A DNA stretch of 10,410 nt, from the NCBI GenBank assembly GCA_903887655.1, contig CAISQQ010000476.1:1-10410 (forward strand), read 5' to 3'. Below are positions 1 through 6,336 of this stretch, piece after piece. Under the pieces are notes generated by a model, which was not told the DNA's origin, did no database searches, and was given only the letters and a program-made list of their open reading frames with translations. The position numbers and the translations under genes were made by a program. This DNA comes from an uncultured Burkholderiales bacterium. Lineage in GTDB: Bacteria; Pseudomonadota; Gammaproteobacteria; Burkholderiales; Burkholderiaceae_C. Positions within the stretch are counted from its first letter, which is position 1. The number at the start of each line of letters is the position of its first letter.

Positions 1-1089
1 ACGCCAGGCGTGGCGTATCTGACCCGAGCGCAACGAGCCAGTCTGGGGGTCGTGATCAGTGCGAGTCACAACAAATTCGACGACAACGGCATCAAGTTCT
101 TCTCCAGCAAGGGCAACAAGTTGAGCGACGAGTGGGAGCTCGAGGTCGAGAGCCTCTTGAACGAAGCCCCGCAATGGGTGGACTCTGCGTCGCTGGGTAA
201 AACGCGGCGATTGAACGATGCACAAGGGCGCTATATCGAGTTTTGCAAGTCCAATTTTGGCTCCGACTTGACCTTGAAGGGGCTCAAGATCGTGGTCGAC
301 GCGGCCCACGGTGCAGCCTACCAAATTGCACCCAATGTCTTTCATGAGTTGGGCGCCCAAGTGATCCCCTTGGGCTGCACGCCCAATGGGCTCAATATCA
401 ACGACGGCGTGGGCGCGACCCACCCCGAAGCACTGCGCGAGGCGGTGCGTGCGCACCATGCCGACTTTGGTATTGCCCTGGATGGCGACGCCGATCGCCT
501 CCAAATGGTGGACGCATCGGGGCGGCTCTTTGATGGCGATGAGCTGCTCTACCTCATTGCCTCGCAACGTGTGGCGTCGGGTGAAAAGCTCCATGGGGTG
601 GCTGGCACACTCATGACCAATATGGCCATTGAAAACGCCATCAAAGGCTTGGGGCTTGAGTTCATTCGCACCCAAGTGGGCGACCGCTATGTGCTGGAAG
701 CTTTGCATGAAAAAGGCTGGGTTTTGGGTGGGGAGGGATCGGGCCACTTGTTGGTGCTGGACAAGCACTCCACCGGTGACGGCATGATCAGTGCGCTGCA
801 AGTGCTCGAGTCGTGCATTCGCGCTCAAAAATCCCCATCGCAGTTGCTTGAAGGCATTGATCTTTTTCCGCAGGTGCTCCTGAATGTGAAGTTGCCTTCT
901 TCAGTGCCCTGGACGCCCAGCGCCCAGCTCCTCAAGGCCCAGCAAGAAGCCACCCAGCGCTTGGGTCAGCAAGGCCGGGTGCTCATACGCCCCAGCGGCA
1001 CCGAGCCCTTGGTGAGGGTGATGGTTGAGGCGTCTGAGCTGCAGGTGGCTCAAGAGACTGCAAAAGCGTTGAGCCTTTGGGTGACCTGA
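1..1089 (+). CDS. glmM: Phosphoglucosamine mutase GlmM (3' part, 5' end outside window)
   Basis: Converts glucosamine-6-phosphate to glucosamine-1-phosphate in the cytoplasm, the step before UDP-GlcNAc for peptidoglycan and LPS. The frame is open from base 1 (TPGVAYLTR), matching the usual GlmM sequence just before the active site, so roughly the first 85 residues of a ~445-residue enzyme are missing; the internal GTG at base 10 is not the real start. Visible landmarks are the phosphoserine loop ISASHN (active serine at bases 64-66), the metal-binding DGDADR (481-498), GGEGSGH of the sugar-binding domain, and the C-terminal phosphate-binding RPSGTEP (988-1008). After SASHN the usual proline is a lysine (NKFDDNG); otherwise it looks intact. 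It ends at TGA 1087-1089. About 170 bp separate it from btaA, and that gap carries a promoter-like region, so btaA is probably transcribed separately. Confidence 0.97.
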   Translation, partial: TPGVAYLTRAQRASLGVVISASHNKFDDNGIKFFSSKGNKLSDEWELEVESLLNEAPQWVDSASLGKTRRLNDAQGRYIEFCKSNFGSDLTLKGLKIVVDAAHGAAYQIAPNVFHELGAQVIPLGCTPNGLNINDGVGATHPEALREAVRAHHADFGIALDGDADRLQMVDASGRLFDGDELLYLIASQRVASGEKLHGVAGTLMTNMAIENAIKGLGLEFIRTQVGDRYVLEALHEKGWVLGGEGSGHLLVLDKHSTGDGMISALQVLESCIRAQKSPSQLLEGIDLFPQVLLNVKLPSSVPWTPSAQLLKAQQEATQRLGQQGRVLIRPSGTEPLVRVMVEASELQVAQETAKALSLWVT

Positions 1090-1166
1090 TGGACTGGGGC
1101 AACCCGCAGTGCGGTGTTGGGGTGGGGGTGAACTCATGGGTCATCTGGTGGGCTGAGTCTTGGGGG

Positions 1167-1222
1167 AGGTCATGAAAGCGTCACCCAAGCTTCATGGCTT
1201 TGAAACATAAAGTACTGATAAT
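1167..1222 (+). promoter_or_regulatory. Candidate PhoB box and -10 upstream of btaA
   Basis: Three 7-mers lie in exact 11-bp phase: AGGTCAT (1167-1173), GCGTCAC (1178-1184) and GCTTCAT (1189-1195). Against the PhoB consensus CTGTCAT they match 5, 4 and 4 of 7, with the TCAT/TCAC core in all three. A -10-like CATAAA (1206-1211) follows the last half-site by 10 bp, the phoA spacing; a better -10, GATAAT (1217-1222), lies 11 bp further on. Transcription from the latter would start near 1229, about 30 nt before btaA. An AAAGGA at 1243-1248 may be the ribosome binding site, though it is far from ATG 1261. Phosphate-starvation control is an inference from pattern and from the function of btaA. Confidence 0.55.
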
Positions 1223-1260
1223 TTACTTTTGCATTCATTGCGAAAGGACTGTGTCAGGCC

Positions 1261-2502
1261 ATGAACATGCTTTCAAATCCACCGTTGAGTTTGAAAAAAT
1301 CAAAGTCCTTGGTCAACAACGCTGTCTTTGGTCACAAAGACAAGACCACTTTGAAGGACAAGCTGTTTGCCATGTGGTTTGACCGTTTGGTGTATACCCA
1401 AATCTGGGAAGACCCACAAATCGACATCCAAGCCCTCGAGATCAAAAGCACCGATCATTTGCTCACCATTGCCAGTGGGGGCTGCAACGCCTTGAATTAT
1501 CTGCTGGAGCATCCTGCCAAGGTCTCCGTCGTGGACTTGAACCATGCTCACATCGCGCTCATTCAATTAAAGCGCGCCGCCATCAAGACGCTTGACTCTC
1601 ACGAGGACTTTTATCGGTTTTTTGGTGTCGCCAAGTCCAGCAGCAATGTTCGCATTTACCACAACATCATCAGCCCACAGCTCGATCCCACCAGTCGCGC
1701 CTACTGGGAGCACGCCACTTTTGGTTTTAAGCGCATTCAAATGTTTGCCAAGGGGTTTTATAAGTTTGGGCTGCTGGGGCAAATCATTGGGGTCATTCAT
1801 TTGGGGGCCAAACTCCACCGGGTGAAGCTGTCGGACTTGTTGCTGCAAAAAACCGTCGAGGACCAAGCCCAGTGGTTTGATCAACATGTGGCCAAGATCT
1901 TTGACAACCGCTTGGTCACCAAGATTTGCAGCAGCCCCTATGCGCTTTATAACTTGGGTATTCCACCGAGTCAGCACATGGTGCTTTGTAACAACATTCC
2001 TCAAAACATGTCTGAGATCTTAAAGCAGCGCGCGCGCCACTTGGCCACTGTGGTGCCGGTGGCGGATAATTATTTTGCTTGGCAAGCGTTTGCCAGAAAA
2101 TACGATGAGTCTGCACGCGGGCCGCTGCCCGCTTATTTGAAGCGGGAGAACTACACCACATTGCGCGCCTCGATTGCCAAGTTGGACATCGAGCACAACA
2201 ACATCCGCGATAAATTGAACCAACTGGGTACAGCATCGGTGGACATCGTGAACTTGCTCGACGCCCAAGACTGGATGTCACCCAGTGAGGTCAGCGTGCT
2301 TTGGCAAGCCATCACGAAAGCGGCCAAACCTGGTGCTCGAGTCATCTTTAGAACGGCAGGGGATGCCTCGCCTGTGGACGCCAATCTCACGCCAGAGTTG
2401 GCCCAGCGCTGGAAGCGAGACGATCGGGTGAGCGACACCCTGGGGCCCCTGGACCGCTCCGGTATCTACGGCGCGTTTCATCTGTATCGCTTGCAGGCCT
2501 AA
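1261..2502 (+). CDS. btaA: BtaA: S-adenosylmethionine:diacylglycerol 3-amino-3-carboxypropyltransferase
   Basis: BtaA-family (DUF3419) enzyme that moves the 3-amino-3-carboxypropyl group of S-adenosylmethionine onto diacylglycerol, giving diacylglyceryl-homoserine (DGHS), precursor of the betaine lipid DGTS. The 413 residues are a normal length. Recognisable are LVYTQIWEDP (43-52), the SAM-binding SGGCNAL (72-78) followed by VDLN (91-94), and the C-terminal DRSGIYGAFHLYRL. No BtaB methyltransferase domain is fused and no btaB lies in the window; the next gene, 17 bp on, is a GNAT-like protein. ATG 1261 is taken as the start; ATG 1267 (third codon) is equally possible, since neither has a good Shine-Dalgarno at ideal distance. 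A Pho-box-like array lies upstream. Family assignment is firm. Whether the final product is DGTS depends on a methyltransferase elsewhere. Confidence 0.9.
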   Translation: MNMLSNPPLSLKKSKSLVNNAVFGHKDKTTLKDKLFAMWFDRLVYTQIWEDPQIDIQALEIKSTDHLLTIASGGCNALNYLLEHPAKVSVVDLNHAHIALIQLKRAAIKTLDSHEDFYRFFGVAKSSSNVRIYHNIISPQLDPTSRAYWEHATFGFKRIQMFAKGFYKFGLLGQIIGVIHLGAKLHRVKLSDLLLQKTVEDQAQWFDQHVAKIFDNRLVTKICSSPYALYNLGIPPSQHMVLCNNIPQNMSEILKQRARHLATVVPVADNYFAWQAFARKYDESARGPLPAYLKRENYTTLRASIAKLDIEHNNIRDKLNQLGTASVDIVNLLDAQDWMSPSEVSVLWQAITKAAKPGARVIFRTAGDASPVDANLTPELAQRWKRDDRVSDTLGPLDRSGIYGAFHLYRLQA

Positions 2503-2519
2503 AGTCGCAGAGTTGCCCG

Positions 2520-3554
2520 GTGCGCTCTAGGGTCTTGGAGGACTGGATACAAAACGCGGGGGCGACTTTGGCGTGGCATGAGCTTGGGGTCTCACTGCCC
2601 GTGACTTCTTCCCTTGCAAGCCTGCCCAAGGCCCCATGTTTTATCACCTCGCCCAAGATCGGCTGGTTTGACTATGCGGCCTTAGAGACGCAGCACCGCC
2701 CGGGGTTGTCGTGGGCGCTTCGCGCCATGGGACGCTTGGCCGATGGGATGGGTTTAGGTCACCAGTGCGTGGTGGCGAACTTCCCGGTCTCGACCAATGT
2801 GTGGACGCCCGACGAGATCAAGCTCATCCCAGCCCTTTGTGAGCGGGTGGTCAAAGACCAGCCAGGGCGTTTTGTGTTTGTGAGAAACGTGCATGCGCTT
2901 CACCACGCCGAGTTGCGCCAGCAGCTCAACACGTTGGGCTTTTATGCGCTTCCAGCCCGAGTGGTTTATGAGTTCGATTTGCGTGACGCAGTCCCTAAAA
3001 AATCCTCCCAATTGATGCGAGACATGAAGGGCAGACAACAACTCGATCTCCACAGTGAGGTGCTCACGGCAATCACCCTCCAAGAGGCTGGCCACTTGAA
3101 AGCGCTTTACGACCCGATCTATCTCCTCAAGCACGGCCCCTTCAATGCCCAATACACGCCGCAATTTTTTGCCGACATGGTCAACGCTGGCTCCATGAGC
3201 TGCTTGGTGTTGAGGAGCCCCTCTGGCGAGATCCGGGCGTTTGCGCTGCTCTACCAAGTCGGGCACACACTGACCGTCCCGGCTCTTGGCTACGCCGTCG
3301 ACGATGCCAGCAAGGGTTTGTACCGCGCCCTCTTTGTGGATATTTTTCGCCACACCTTGGCGCACAAGTTGCTGCTCAACTTCAGCTCCGGTGCGGGTGA
3401 CTTCAAGCGCAAAAGGGGAGGGCAGCCCCACTTGGAATACACCTTGGTCAAGCCGCCCGTGAGTCGCTTTCATTGGAAGGCCCGACTCTTCAAGAGATTG
3501 GAGCGATCAAGCGCTGGCTTGAGCCTTGAGGACTTGATCGCTTGGGGGGCTTGA
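2520..3554 (+). CDS. FemAB/CelD-like GNAT-fold acyltransferase, function unknown, paired with btaA
   Basis: A 344-residue soluble-looking protein whose C-terminal half resembles the GNAT-type fold of FemAB/CelD-like transferases: a substrate-side region around residues 200-260 (LKALYDPIYLLKHGPFN, then strands around RAFALLYQVGHTL) and the late motif NFSSGAGDFKRKRGG (287-301), like the signature shared by these proteins. The first ~100 residues are not recognised. It begins 17 bp after the btaA stop with no promoter between, so the two are probably one operon. GTG 2520 is the likeliest start: no in-frame ATG occurs in the first ~65 codons, though TTG 2535 is possible, and no clear Shine-Dalgarno is seen. 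Context suggests work on a lipid or amino-acyl substrate, for instance N-acylation of a homoserine or ornithine head group; that is inference. It could also be an unrelated acetyltransferase. Confidence 0.8.
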   Translation: MRSRVLEDWIQNAGATLAWHELGVSLPVTSSLASLPKAPCFITSPKIGWFDYAALETQHRPGLSWALRAMGRLADGMGLGHQCVVANFPVSTNVWTPDEIKLIPALCERVVKDQPGRFVFVRNVHALHHAELRQQLNTLGFYALPARVVYEFDLRDAVPKKSSQLMRDMKGRQQLDLHSEVLTAITLQEAGHLKALYDPIYLLKHGPFNAQYTPQFFADMVNAGSMSCLVLRSPSGEIRAFALLYQVGHTLTVPALGYAVDDASKGLYRALFVDIFRHTLAHKLLLNFSSGAGDFKRKRGGQPHLEYTLVKPPVSRFHWKARLFKRLERSSAGLSLEDLIAWGA

Positions 3555-3595
3555 AGTCCGCTTGAAGCGCTGGGCTTGGGATTGGAGTGGGTTTG

Positions 3596-3636
3596 GTGTG
3601 AATATTCACACAATTGTCACCAAATGTGCATAAAGT
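3596..3636 (+). promoter_or_regulatory. 16-bp perfect palindrome overlapping a candidate PhoB box
   Basis: GTGTGAATATTCACAC (3596-3611) is a perfect 16-bp palindrome. Its right arm contains TATTCAC (3603-3609), which is followed exactly 11 bp later by TTGTCAC (3614-3620), identical to the second half-site of the E. coli phoA Pho box; the linker is ACAA. Ten bp further is a -10-like TAAAGT (3631-3636). The palindrome resembles a CRP-type TGTGA/TCACA site but with 4 rather than 6 bases between arms. If this promoter is right, transcription begins near 3643, after ATG 3624, so the downstream gene would start later. Confidence 0.45.
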
Positions 3637-3692
3637 TCAGCCTAAATCACAGATGTGTAGGTGCGGAAATTTTCAAAAACAGACTGGCTTAT

Positions 3693-4166
3693 GTGGCCAC
3701 CCAACTCAGTATCGGCGTTTTTTACGTTCTGATGCCCATTCTTCCCTTGTTGATCAGCGTGGCGTTTTTAAAACCTCGCTTTTTTCTCCATTACTGGCAA
3801 ACCCTTAAAAAGCTCACGGTCTACATCCAAGCCTTGCGGGAAGGCCCCATTGAACACTATTTCAATGACGTGGTCTCGATCGAGGCGGTGATCCCGCCCA
3901 CCATCGAGGGCGAGTGCATCAAGTGCGGTAACTGTTGCTTAGATAAGCGATGTGTATTTCTGGAGCAAACGAGCGAAGAAGAATTCCAGTGCGGTATCTA
4001 TCACTCGCCCTTTCGGCGGTTTTCCAATTGCAACTCGTTTCCACTGGACGCCCGCGACATTGAGCGTTACGCCTGCCCCAGCTACACCGTTGTTGGGGTG
4101 GAATCGCCCGCTTGGACGCCAGCGCCCAAGCAATACCCTGTTCAATGGATTCGCTCCAACCCATGA
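3693..4166 (+). CDS. Membrane-anchored YkgJ-type cysteine-cluster protein
   Basis: A small protein (157 residues from GTG 3693) with a strongly hydrophobic N-terminus (LSIGVFYVLMPILPLLISVAF), probably one membrane segment or anchor, followed by a cytoplasmic-type domain rich in cysteine. The order is CxxCxxCC (bases 3915-3938), then a Cys five residues on, a CGIYHSPFRRFSNCNSFP stretch and a last Cys near ERYACP, eight in all. This is the pattern of the YkgJ / UPF0153 family of presumed zinc- or iron-sulfur-binding proteins of unknown function. The start is unresolved: ATG 3624 would give 180 residues and TTG 3576 196, but 3624 lies inside the candidate promoter, while GTG 3693 puts the membrane segment at the very N-terminus. 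No good Shine-Dalgarno supports any of them. Its link with lipid genes is by position only. Confidence 0.75.
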   Translation: MATQLSIGVFYVLMPILPLLISVAFLKPRFFLHYWQTLKKLTVYIQALREGPIEHYFNDVVSIEAVIPPTIEGECIKCGNCCLDKRCVFLEQTSEEEFQCGIYHSPFRRFSNCNSFPLDARDIERYACPSYTVVGVESPAWTPAPKQYPVQWIRSNP

Positions 4167-4261
4167 AGGCCAACGAGCGTTTTGTTGTCGTGCTGAGCCC
4201 ATGCACTGGGGGATGTTTTCTCTCTAAAACCTGTGCAGACACCCAGAGCTCGAAGACCGTG

Positions 4262-4295
4262 ATGACATCATACTTTCACACTGCGCGCAGATAAT
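4262..4295 (+). promoter_or_regulatory. Candidate PhoB box and -10 upstream of the olsB-like gene
   Basis: Half-sites ATGACAT (4262-4268) and CTTTCAC (4273-4279) match CTGTCAT at 5 of 7 each and are 11 bp apart with linker CATA. Exactly 10 bp later comes GATAAT (4290-4295), a 5/6 match to the sigma-70 -10 and identical to one upstream of btaA. No good -35 is seen, as expected for an activator-dependent promoter. The predicted start of transcription is near 4302, about 25 nt before ATG 4327. The half-site ATGACAT and the linker CATA both recur in the ugd array. Confidence 0.55.
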
Positions 4296-4326
4296 TTTTT
4301 TAAGCCTATACACCCCCCACCACTGC

Positions 4327-5403
4327 ATGTTACCCATCCCCGACCCCCACGGTTTTGATTCCCATTCTCACTTTTCCCCGCTGCATTCGCCCAGCCCACG
4401 CAACAGCCAGACCGAGTCGATGTTTGGCAGCAGCTCTGACGCTCACCACAGTACTCAGCCGATGATCTCTCAAGCCTCTGTGCCCCAGCCGCCATGGTCG
4501 GTGTGTTGGGTCAGGCAAGAAGAGCAATTGCGAGACATTCAAGTCTTTCGCGCCCAAGTCTCTCACCTCTCCTTGTTCGCACTTCGGGGTCAACCGGGCC
4601 AATTGGGCCAATTGGACCATTTGGTGGGCCAACACCGAGGCACCTCCCTTGCGTCCTTCTCGCCAATGCCAAGCGCATTGGACGGGTTTGAGCCCCAAGG
4701 CGTGGTGCAAGATATCTTTGACGAGTATTGTGAACACATCATGGTCAAGGATGGCTCATCGGGGCAGATCTTGGCGGCTTGTCGCCTATTGACCCCTGCC
4801 CAAGCCAAGCGAGTCGGTGGTCTTGAGTTGGAGCATGATTTTGATTTGACACGGATTCGCGCTTGGCGGGCAAAAGTACTTGAGTTGGGCCGAGTCTGCA
4901 TAGATCCTCGCTTGAAAATATCTGTTCAAAGGCGACTCTTGCGTTTGTTGCAAAACCAAATCTTGGGCTTTGTCCAAAGCAATCAACTTTTGATGGTGGT
5001 TTGCATGTCCCAAGAGCTCGTCGCTCAAGACGCCGAGCTGCAGCCGGGTGCAGGGCAGTCCTTGAAGCGGCCCTCTAGCGAAGACACGCGCGCTCTTTGG
5101 CAGCACATTCGAGATGCGCATTTGAGCCCATTTGAATTCCATTTGCGTGCCCGTTACCCATTGAATGCACTCAAAGAGGATGGGTCTGGCGCCAATGAGG
5201 GTGTGATCCCTCAAGGCAGCGTCTCAGCCAGTCTGCGAGCTGCGCAGGTCACGCTGTCTGAGCCGCTCAGGACCTATTTGCGCTGGGGTGCCAAGGTGAT
5301 GGGCCAGCCTTGTTGGAGTCGTGAGCACGGTGCCATCCATTGGGCCTTGATGATGCGCACACAAGACTTGATGGTCCACTCTAGCCGCGCATTGAGAACT
5401 TGA
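4327..5403 (+). CDS. olsB: OlsB-like ornithine-lipid N-acyltransferase (GNAT fold) with extended N-terminus
   Basis: OlsB moves a 3-hydroxyacyl chain from acyl carrier protein to the alpha-amino group of ornithine, giving lyso-ornithine lipid, the first step to a phosphorus-free membrane lipid. The family pattern is clear: WSVCWVRQEEQLRDIQVFRA (57-76), FDEYCEHIMV (131-140), the turn ACRLLTP (151-157), ELEHDFDL (167-174), LELGRVCIDP (185-194), and near the C-terminus PLRTYLRWGAKVMGQPCW. At 358 residues it is longer than the ~250-300 usual for OlsB: residues 1-55 are rich in Ser, Pro and His, and residues 80-125 form an insert with a GQLGQL repeat from a tandem 9-bp repeat at 4597-4614. Later starts at ATG 4420 or 4462 are possible; none has a Shine-Dalgarno. 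No olsA is in the window. Substrate could be another amino acid. TGA 5401-5403 overlaps the plcP ATG. Confidence 0.75.
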   Translation: MLPIPDPHGFDSHSHFSPLHSPSPRNSQTESMFGSSSDAHHSTQPMISQASVPQPPWSVCWVRQEEQLRDIQVFRAQVSHLSLFALRGQPGQLGQLDHLVGQHRGTSLASFSPMPSALDGFEPQGVVQDIFDEYCEHIMVKDGSSGQILAACRLLTPAQAKRVGGLELEHDFDLTRIRAWRAKVLELGRVCIDPRLKISVQRRLLRLLQNQILGFVQSNQLLMVVCMSQELVAQDAELQPGAGQSLKRPSSEDTRALWQHIRDAHLSPFEFHLRARYPLNALKEDGSGANEGVIPQGSVSASLRAAQVTLSEPLRTYLRWGAKVMGQPCWSREHGAIHWALMMRTQDLMVHSSRALRT

Positions 5404-6170
5404 TGCATTACCGCGCCATCTTCATCTCCGACGTTCATCTGGGAACCCAAGGCTGTCAGGCCGAGTCGCTGCTTGACTTTTTGCGTGAAAACGACTGTGA
5501 GCACATGTACTTGATTGGCGACATCGTCGACGGTTGGCAGCTGCGACGCAAGTGGTACTGGCCGCAAGCCCACAACGATGTGATCCAAAAACTGCTGCGC
5601 ATGGCCAGAAAAGGCTGTCACGTGGTGTATGTTCCTGGCAACCACGATGAGTTTGCTCGCAATTTTGTGCAGCATCATTTTGGTGGGGTGGAGGTGCTCA
5701 AAGAGACCACCCACACCACGGCCAGCGGCAAAGTGCTGTGGCTCATCCATGGCGACTTCTTTGATGCGGTGGTGAAATACGCCAAGTGGCTGGCGTATGT
5801 GGGCGACTACTTGTACGAACTCACCTTGAAACTCAACCGGTATTACAACCTGTTGCGAGCAAAATTGGGGCTTCCCTACTGGTCACTGTCTGCCTTTTTG
5901 AAACACAAGGTCAAACAAGCGGTGGGCTTTATCAACGAGTTCGAGGTGGCGGTGGCCAAAGAGGCCAAGCGTCGGGGCTACCAAGGCGTGGTGTGTGGTC
6001 ACATCCATCACGCTGAAATCAGAGACATTGACGGCATCCTTTACTGCAACGATGGTGACTGGGTGGAGAGTCGAACCGCCTTGGTCGAACACATGGACGG
6101 TCGCTTGGAGATTGTCTATTGGGATCAATTGGTCGAGCACGTCAAGGCCTTGAGCCCGGTCGTCTCTTAG
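5403..6170 (+). CDS. plcP: PlcP-type phospholipase C, calcineurin-like metallophosphoesterase
   Basis: Likely cuts phosphatidylcholine/phosphatidylethanolamine to diacylglycerol and a phosphorylated head group when phosphate is scarce, as shown for PlcP of Sinorhizobium meliloti. All metallophosphoesterase motifs are present in the 255 residues: SDVHLG (D10, H12), GDIVDGW (D40, D43), GNHDE (N80-D82), IHGD (H116) and CGHIHH (H200, H202), binding two metal ions such as Mn. The stretches WYWPQAHNDV and LGLPYWSLSAFLKHKVK fit what I recall of the PlcP group. Database annotation often calls this group UDP-2,3-diacylglucosamine hydrolase (LpxH-like), the main alternative. ATG 5403 overlaps the stop of the olsB-like gene (TGATG), so the pair is translationally coupled. 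A glycosyltransferase follows after 166 bp, the plcP-agt pairing known from other bacteria. No signal peptide. Confidence 0.85.
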   Translation: MHYRAIFISDVHLGTQGCQAESLLDFLRENDCEHMYLIGDIVDGWQLRRKWYWPQAHNDVIQKLLRMARKGCHVVYVPGNHDEFARNFVQHHFGGVEVLKETTHTTASGKVLWLIHGDFFDAVVKYAKWLAYVGDYLYELTLKLNRYYNLLRAKLGLPYWSLSAFLKHKVKQAVGFINEFEVAVAKEAKRRGYQGVVCGHIHHAEIRDIDGILYCNDGDWVESRTALVEHMDGRLEIVYWDQLVEHVKALSPVVS

Positions 6171-6336
6171 AATAGAAGCTGTTGGGTTCTTTGATCAAGC
6201 TCAGTCATCAACGCCGTGGTGAGATGGACTGCCAAAGAATGTTGATGGCGCTGGAGATTGAAATCCGCGCATCCAAGTCTGGGTCTCATCACCTTCCCCT
6301 TTGAACCTTGAGCCAAAAAGCTGAAACGGACAACTC

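Noticed and set aside
1107..1123. CCGC-AGT-GCGG hairpin after glmM
   Set aside because: Four-base stem without a T-run; not a credible terminator.
1194..1382. Plus-strand 62-codon frame overlapping the start of btaA
   Set aside because: Covers the promoter and the N-terminus of btaA in another frame, with no protein-like pattern; a shadow.
2754..3473. 239-codon minus-strand frame inside the GNAT-like gene
   Set aside because: Long, but it is the antisense of a gene with recognisable motifs, lacks a Shine-Dalgarno and reads as a typical shadow of codon bias.
3597..3610. CRP site (TGTGA/TCACA)
   Set aside because: Arms are separated by 4 bases, not the 6 of CRP sites; kept only as a palindrome of unknown use.
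4193..4225. Possible terminator after the YkgJ-type gene
   Set aside because: Only a CCCA/TGGG stem of about 4 bp before a T-rich stretch; too weak to call.
5400..5402. TTG start for plcP
   Set aside because: ATG 5403 directly after it overlaps the upstream stop in a coupled TGATG, a much more usual arrangement.
6202..6208. Pho half-site CAGTCAT upstream of the GT4 gene
   Set aside because: 6/7 match, but no partner at +11 or -11 and no -10 at the right distance, so not called a promoter.
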